Below, piece after piece: positions 25,101 through 27,423 of a stretch of 27,423 nt of DNA. The notes under the pieces were generated by a model that did not search any database, had not been told where the DNA came from, and saw only the letters and a list, made by a program, of their open reading frames with translations. The DNA comes from Gryganskiella cystojenkinii. Lineage: Eukaryota > Mortierellomycota > Mortierellomycetes > Mortierellales > Mortierellaceae. Position 1 is the first letter of the stretch, and each line of letters begins with the position of its first letter. The stretch lies in the NCBI GenBank assembly GCA_015852425.1, contig JAAAIG010000482.1, positions 1 through 27,423 of the forward strand, read 5' to 3'. The position numbers were made by a program, and so were the translations under genes.

Positions 25101-26798
25101 CTCCGTCCTCGAACTTGACTCCTCTCGTTGCCTAGATTTCGGTCGTGAGGGTTGTTTTGATCCCGTCCCCGATCAGGTCTGTAAGAATCACGAGTCCGGC
25201 TCATGCTTCTACCTCGGATGGGTAAGCGATCCCATCCATCTACGCCTCGTCCTCCATTTCCTCCTCCGCCTCGTGCACGGTCCTCTTCCTCGCCATTACT
25301 GTTTTTGGGCTGTCTGTTGTCCTGATCTTGACTAGAGGCTCGGTGTTGAGATCGGTCTTGTTCTTGTGGACTGGACATCCGGACATCCGAGTTCACATTG
25401 TTATTACTGTCGCGGTGTTGATGGTGATGAGATCCATCCGATCTTGAACCTGTATTGTCCGATAACGCAGAAGAAGAAAAAGGGGGTATCGAGCTTGACG
25501 AGCGACCACGGGAATGTTGCGGTCGGGTATTAGACGAAGACGAAGGTGGTGGGGTACTTTGGTGAGGCGGTGGATGAGCTCTTTGTCGGGCTGGCGGAGA
25601 GGATCGTCTTTGTTGTTGATGGTGTTCTTGCTGTGGATTTTCTTGTTGTCGCGAACCGTCCTTGGTCGGTGATGGGGGTCTCTGCTGGGGACCCAACTCA
25701 ACCTGATTTGTAGACGAAATTTTCTGACGTCCTCGAATATTTTGTTGCGGTTGTTGGTGGTGATGTTGTTGTTGTGGTTCATGTTGCTGTGGCTGTGGCT
25801 GTGGCTGACGGGTCGCTGGTTTGGAAGGGGTTCCTGTATTTTCTTGACGGCCCAGAAGCATTCGATGTTGTATCCGGGTCGCTCCTCTCTTGAACTGATC
25901 TGGTAGACGATACTAGACCTACATGATGACGACGATGATCCTGCGGTGGTGGCTGCTGCTGCTGCTGTTGCTGTTGCTGCTGAGTATCATGTGGTTGGAC
26001 AGCAACATTGCGCGATTTGTTGTTGTTATGGACGTGCTGCCCACTGTCCCTTCGATCCGCCATGAGAGGCCGTGCTGCAGCAGTAGTAGCTTTTGCTGTT
26101 GAAGATGAAGGAGAAGAAGTAGCAGCAACAGCAGGGAACGAGGCCGTGGTAGGAGAGGCGTTACGACTCTGATCACCCTCTCGTCGATCCATCGGCGTTC
26201 TTGCAAGCGTTGGAGTTGGGGGCAAGGAAGGATGCGATATTAACGTTGGAGAGGAGGACAGAGTGGGAGAGGAGGAAATAGGCGAAATGGGGTGGTTGTT
26301 TTTACTCTTGCTCGCTGGACGAGTTTGCGGTGGGTGCGGTTGTCTGTTCTGGAGAACAGCTCGTTTGATCTCATCGACCGAAGGTGTTCCGGGAGCAGAA
26401 GAAAATGAAGTTTTTTGAGGAGGGAGAGGAGAACGAGTAGCAGCAACAGCAGCAGCAGTAGGTTGGGCAGTTTTTTGAGAGGCTTCTGGGGATGCCGAGG
26501 TAGAGGGGTGGTTTGCCGAAGCGACATTGCGAGCAAGATTGGGGTTTGGAGGAAGAGGATGTCGGAAACCATTTGTGGATTTGGGAGAAGTCAGAGAGGG
26601 TCTTTGGGACTGATGATTCGGTATTATGGGCGTAGTAGGCGTGGCGTGTACGGAAGAAGAGGACAAGGATGGATGGACATGAAGGGAGGGATCAGCCTTG
26701 ACAGGCACGAGAGCGTCATTAGGAGGGGTTGAGCCCGGCGAGTTTGATGAATCCGAGTGTCCTGGTAAGGAACGGAGTCGTGGATCCCTTGAGACCAT
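22168..26798 (-). CDS. Large WD40-repeat protein with disordered RS/polyQ N-terminus (frame break near 25.85 kb)
   Basis: Minus-strand exons 24503-(about 25861), 23727-24400, 23233-23611, 22823-23100, 22302-22715 and 22168-22204 join with clean phase and code 1046 residues from an internal ATG at 25861. The N-terminal block runs from the ATG at 26798 to a stop at about 25779, in a frame one base off. Both frames are open in an overlap of about 130 bases. Either an intron (25805-25922, GTAGGT...GTCAG, 118 bases) or an indel must link them, or they are two genes. The first 340 residues are Ser/Pro-rich with a 10-Gln run. The next 450 are low complexity with RS dipeptides, PolyN and polyQ. A basic coiled coil follows (TKLERTFKKLYRTQSLLKNE). 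After that come WD-type blades: YIHFWDIN, TGGKDKSLVIWRL, FSGGAGGQYLSYDI, GMLNIWDVRW and CSFAFWDY. WD40 domains are scaffolds; the RS region hints at nuclear RNA-related work, but I cannot name a family. Confidence 0.75.
25037..25064 (-). repeat. (GTT)9 repeat coding for polyasparagine
   Basis: About nine GTT units on the plus strand are read on the minus strand as nine consecutive Asn within the disordered part of the WD40-protein gene. Confidence 0.85.
25953..25982 (-). repeat. CTG/TTG repeat coding for polyglutamine
   Basis: Ten CTG/TTG triplets on the plus strand encode ten consecutive Gln on the minus strand, about 30 bases before the overlap where the gene's reading frame changes. Confidence 0.85.
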
Positions 26799-27221
26799 CC
26801 TCAGCGATGAAAAGGGCAATACTGGGAAGGAGATGTGGGGGTGATGGGAATGATTGTATCGATGCGATGAATTGCGAGGAGAGGGAAAGAGGGATCAGAT
26901 TATTACCACTATGCATAATAAATCCAAAAAATAATACGCCAAACCAACCTGGCCTACAATAAGGTCTGTCGGTCTGATTTTTTTTTTTTTTTTTGGTGAA
27001 CAAAGGTGGGATTGCCAGCTAGATATCGACTAGATGCGAATGCAGTACTTCTGTGTAAAAATATCAATTGAAAACATCCCTTCTTTGCAGCCTTGGTGCG
27101 CGATATCTTTTTGTTCTTTGATTCGTTTATTATTATTACAGTCTTCTTGACACGCAAGACAGAGTACTCGTCCTGTATTTCTTCGGTACTTTACAGACAA
27201 GAAAAAAACAGTGCCTCTTTT
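26799..27221. other. Spacer upstream of the WD40 gene
   Basis: This holds the promoter and leader of the minus-strand WD40 gene and the 3' flank of the gene at the right edge. A run of about 16 T lies at 26980-26995. I see no gene. Confidence 0.5.
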
Positions 27222-27362
27222 TTAAATGGGCAGGAGTCCACTGGCCATGCGGGAGCCAAGTCGAATGGATCCTCCAGAAAAGGGCGAGTACGAGGTAAAG
27301 TAATAGAGCAACGCAAAGATCTCGACCACGGTTCCAACGATCGTCAAGGGGTAGCTGCCGGC
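27222..27362 (-). CDS. Last exon of a small membrane protein, possibly SFT2-like (partial, runs off the window)
   Basis: A good minus-strand acceptor (CCCTTTTACTTAATAG) opens a frame of 46 residues ending at a TAA. It reads AGSYPLTIVGTVVEIFALLY, then YFTSYSPFSGG and a short tail ending GLLPI. One hydrophobic span followed by a Ser-Tyr-x-Pro-x-x-GG turn resembles the C-terminus of SFT2-type Golgi transport proteins (typically a span, then SYxPGG). The 5' exons lie beyond the window and everything above 27362 appears to be intron. The exon is well supported; the family name is tentative. Confidence 0.5.
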   Translation of the reverse strand, partial: AGSYPLTIVGTVVEIFALLYYFTSYSPFSGGSIRLGSRMASGLLPI

Positions 27363-27423
27363 CTATTAAGTAAAAGGGTAAAAGCAAAGAACTTAGAAAA
27401 CCGGTCCACCTTTTTTTTTTTTT

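Noticed and set aside
25919..26206. Leucine-rich minus-strand frame over the polyQ repeat
   Set aside because: It is the shifted reading of CAG/CAA repeats (Leu and Ser runs) and conflicts with the better-supported frame of the WD40 gene.

Overview
The window looks like the nuclear genome of an early-diverging, intron-rich fungus, most likely Mortierellomycota (Mortierella/Linnemannia type). The evidence is compact genes split by many short GT-AG introns (mostly 80-530 nt, acceptors usually TAG or CAG), a fungal gene set, and a decayed Fanzor-like (eukaryotic TnpB) transposon gene. The lineage is an inference from style and gene content; no rRNA or other marker settles it.

Layout. 1-1640 holds eroded plus-strand coding sequence ending in a recognisable but broken Fanzor/TnpB C-terminus. 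2289-3287 (+) encodes nuclear poly(A)-binding protein PAB2/PABPN1 in four exons, with a 20-G run in intron 2. 3288-5385 is an AT-rich spacer. 5386-6606 (+) is a single-exon, multi-span membrane protein of unknown function. 8013-9374 (+) encodes mitochondrial ribosomal protein bL12m; its first coding exon is the ATG alone. 10087-12732 (+) is a Cdc1/Ted1/PGAP5-type metallophosphoesterase with a 52-N assembly gap in an intron. Convergent to it, 12957-13605 (-) is a small DUF1294-like membrane protein. A roughly 870-bp divergent promoter separates it from RRP4 (14478-15930, +), an RNA exosome cap subunit. 16151-17015 (+) is a stand-alone PARP-type zinc-finger protein. 17554-21838 (+) is the 12-exon Rsp5/NEDD4-type E3 ubiquitin ligase (C2, three WW, HECT). 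Convergent to it, 22168-26798 (-) is a large protein with a disordered, RS-rich N-terminus, a coiled coil and a C-terminal WD40 domain; its reading frame breaks near 25.8-25.9 kb. The right edge (27222-27362, -) carries the last exon of a small membrane protein that may be SFT2-like.

Most genes are housekeeping: RNA processing (PAB2, RRP4), mitochondrial translation (bL12m), GPI-anchor or ER membrane maintenance (Cdc1/Ted1), ubiquitin-dependent trafficking (RSP5) and possibly Golgi transport (SFT2-like). Nothing suggests co-regulated cluster behaviour beyond ordinary tandem, divergent and convergent neighbours. All coding structures were assembled by hand from splice consensus and reading-phase agreement; every intron was checked for phase continuity, but none is supported by transcript data here. 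I found no tRNA, CRISPR array or intact mobile element.
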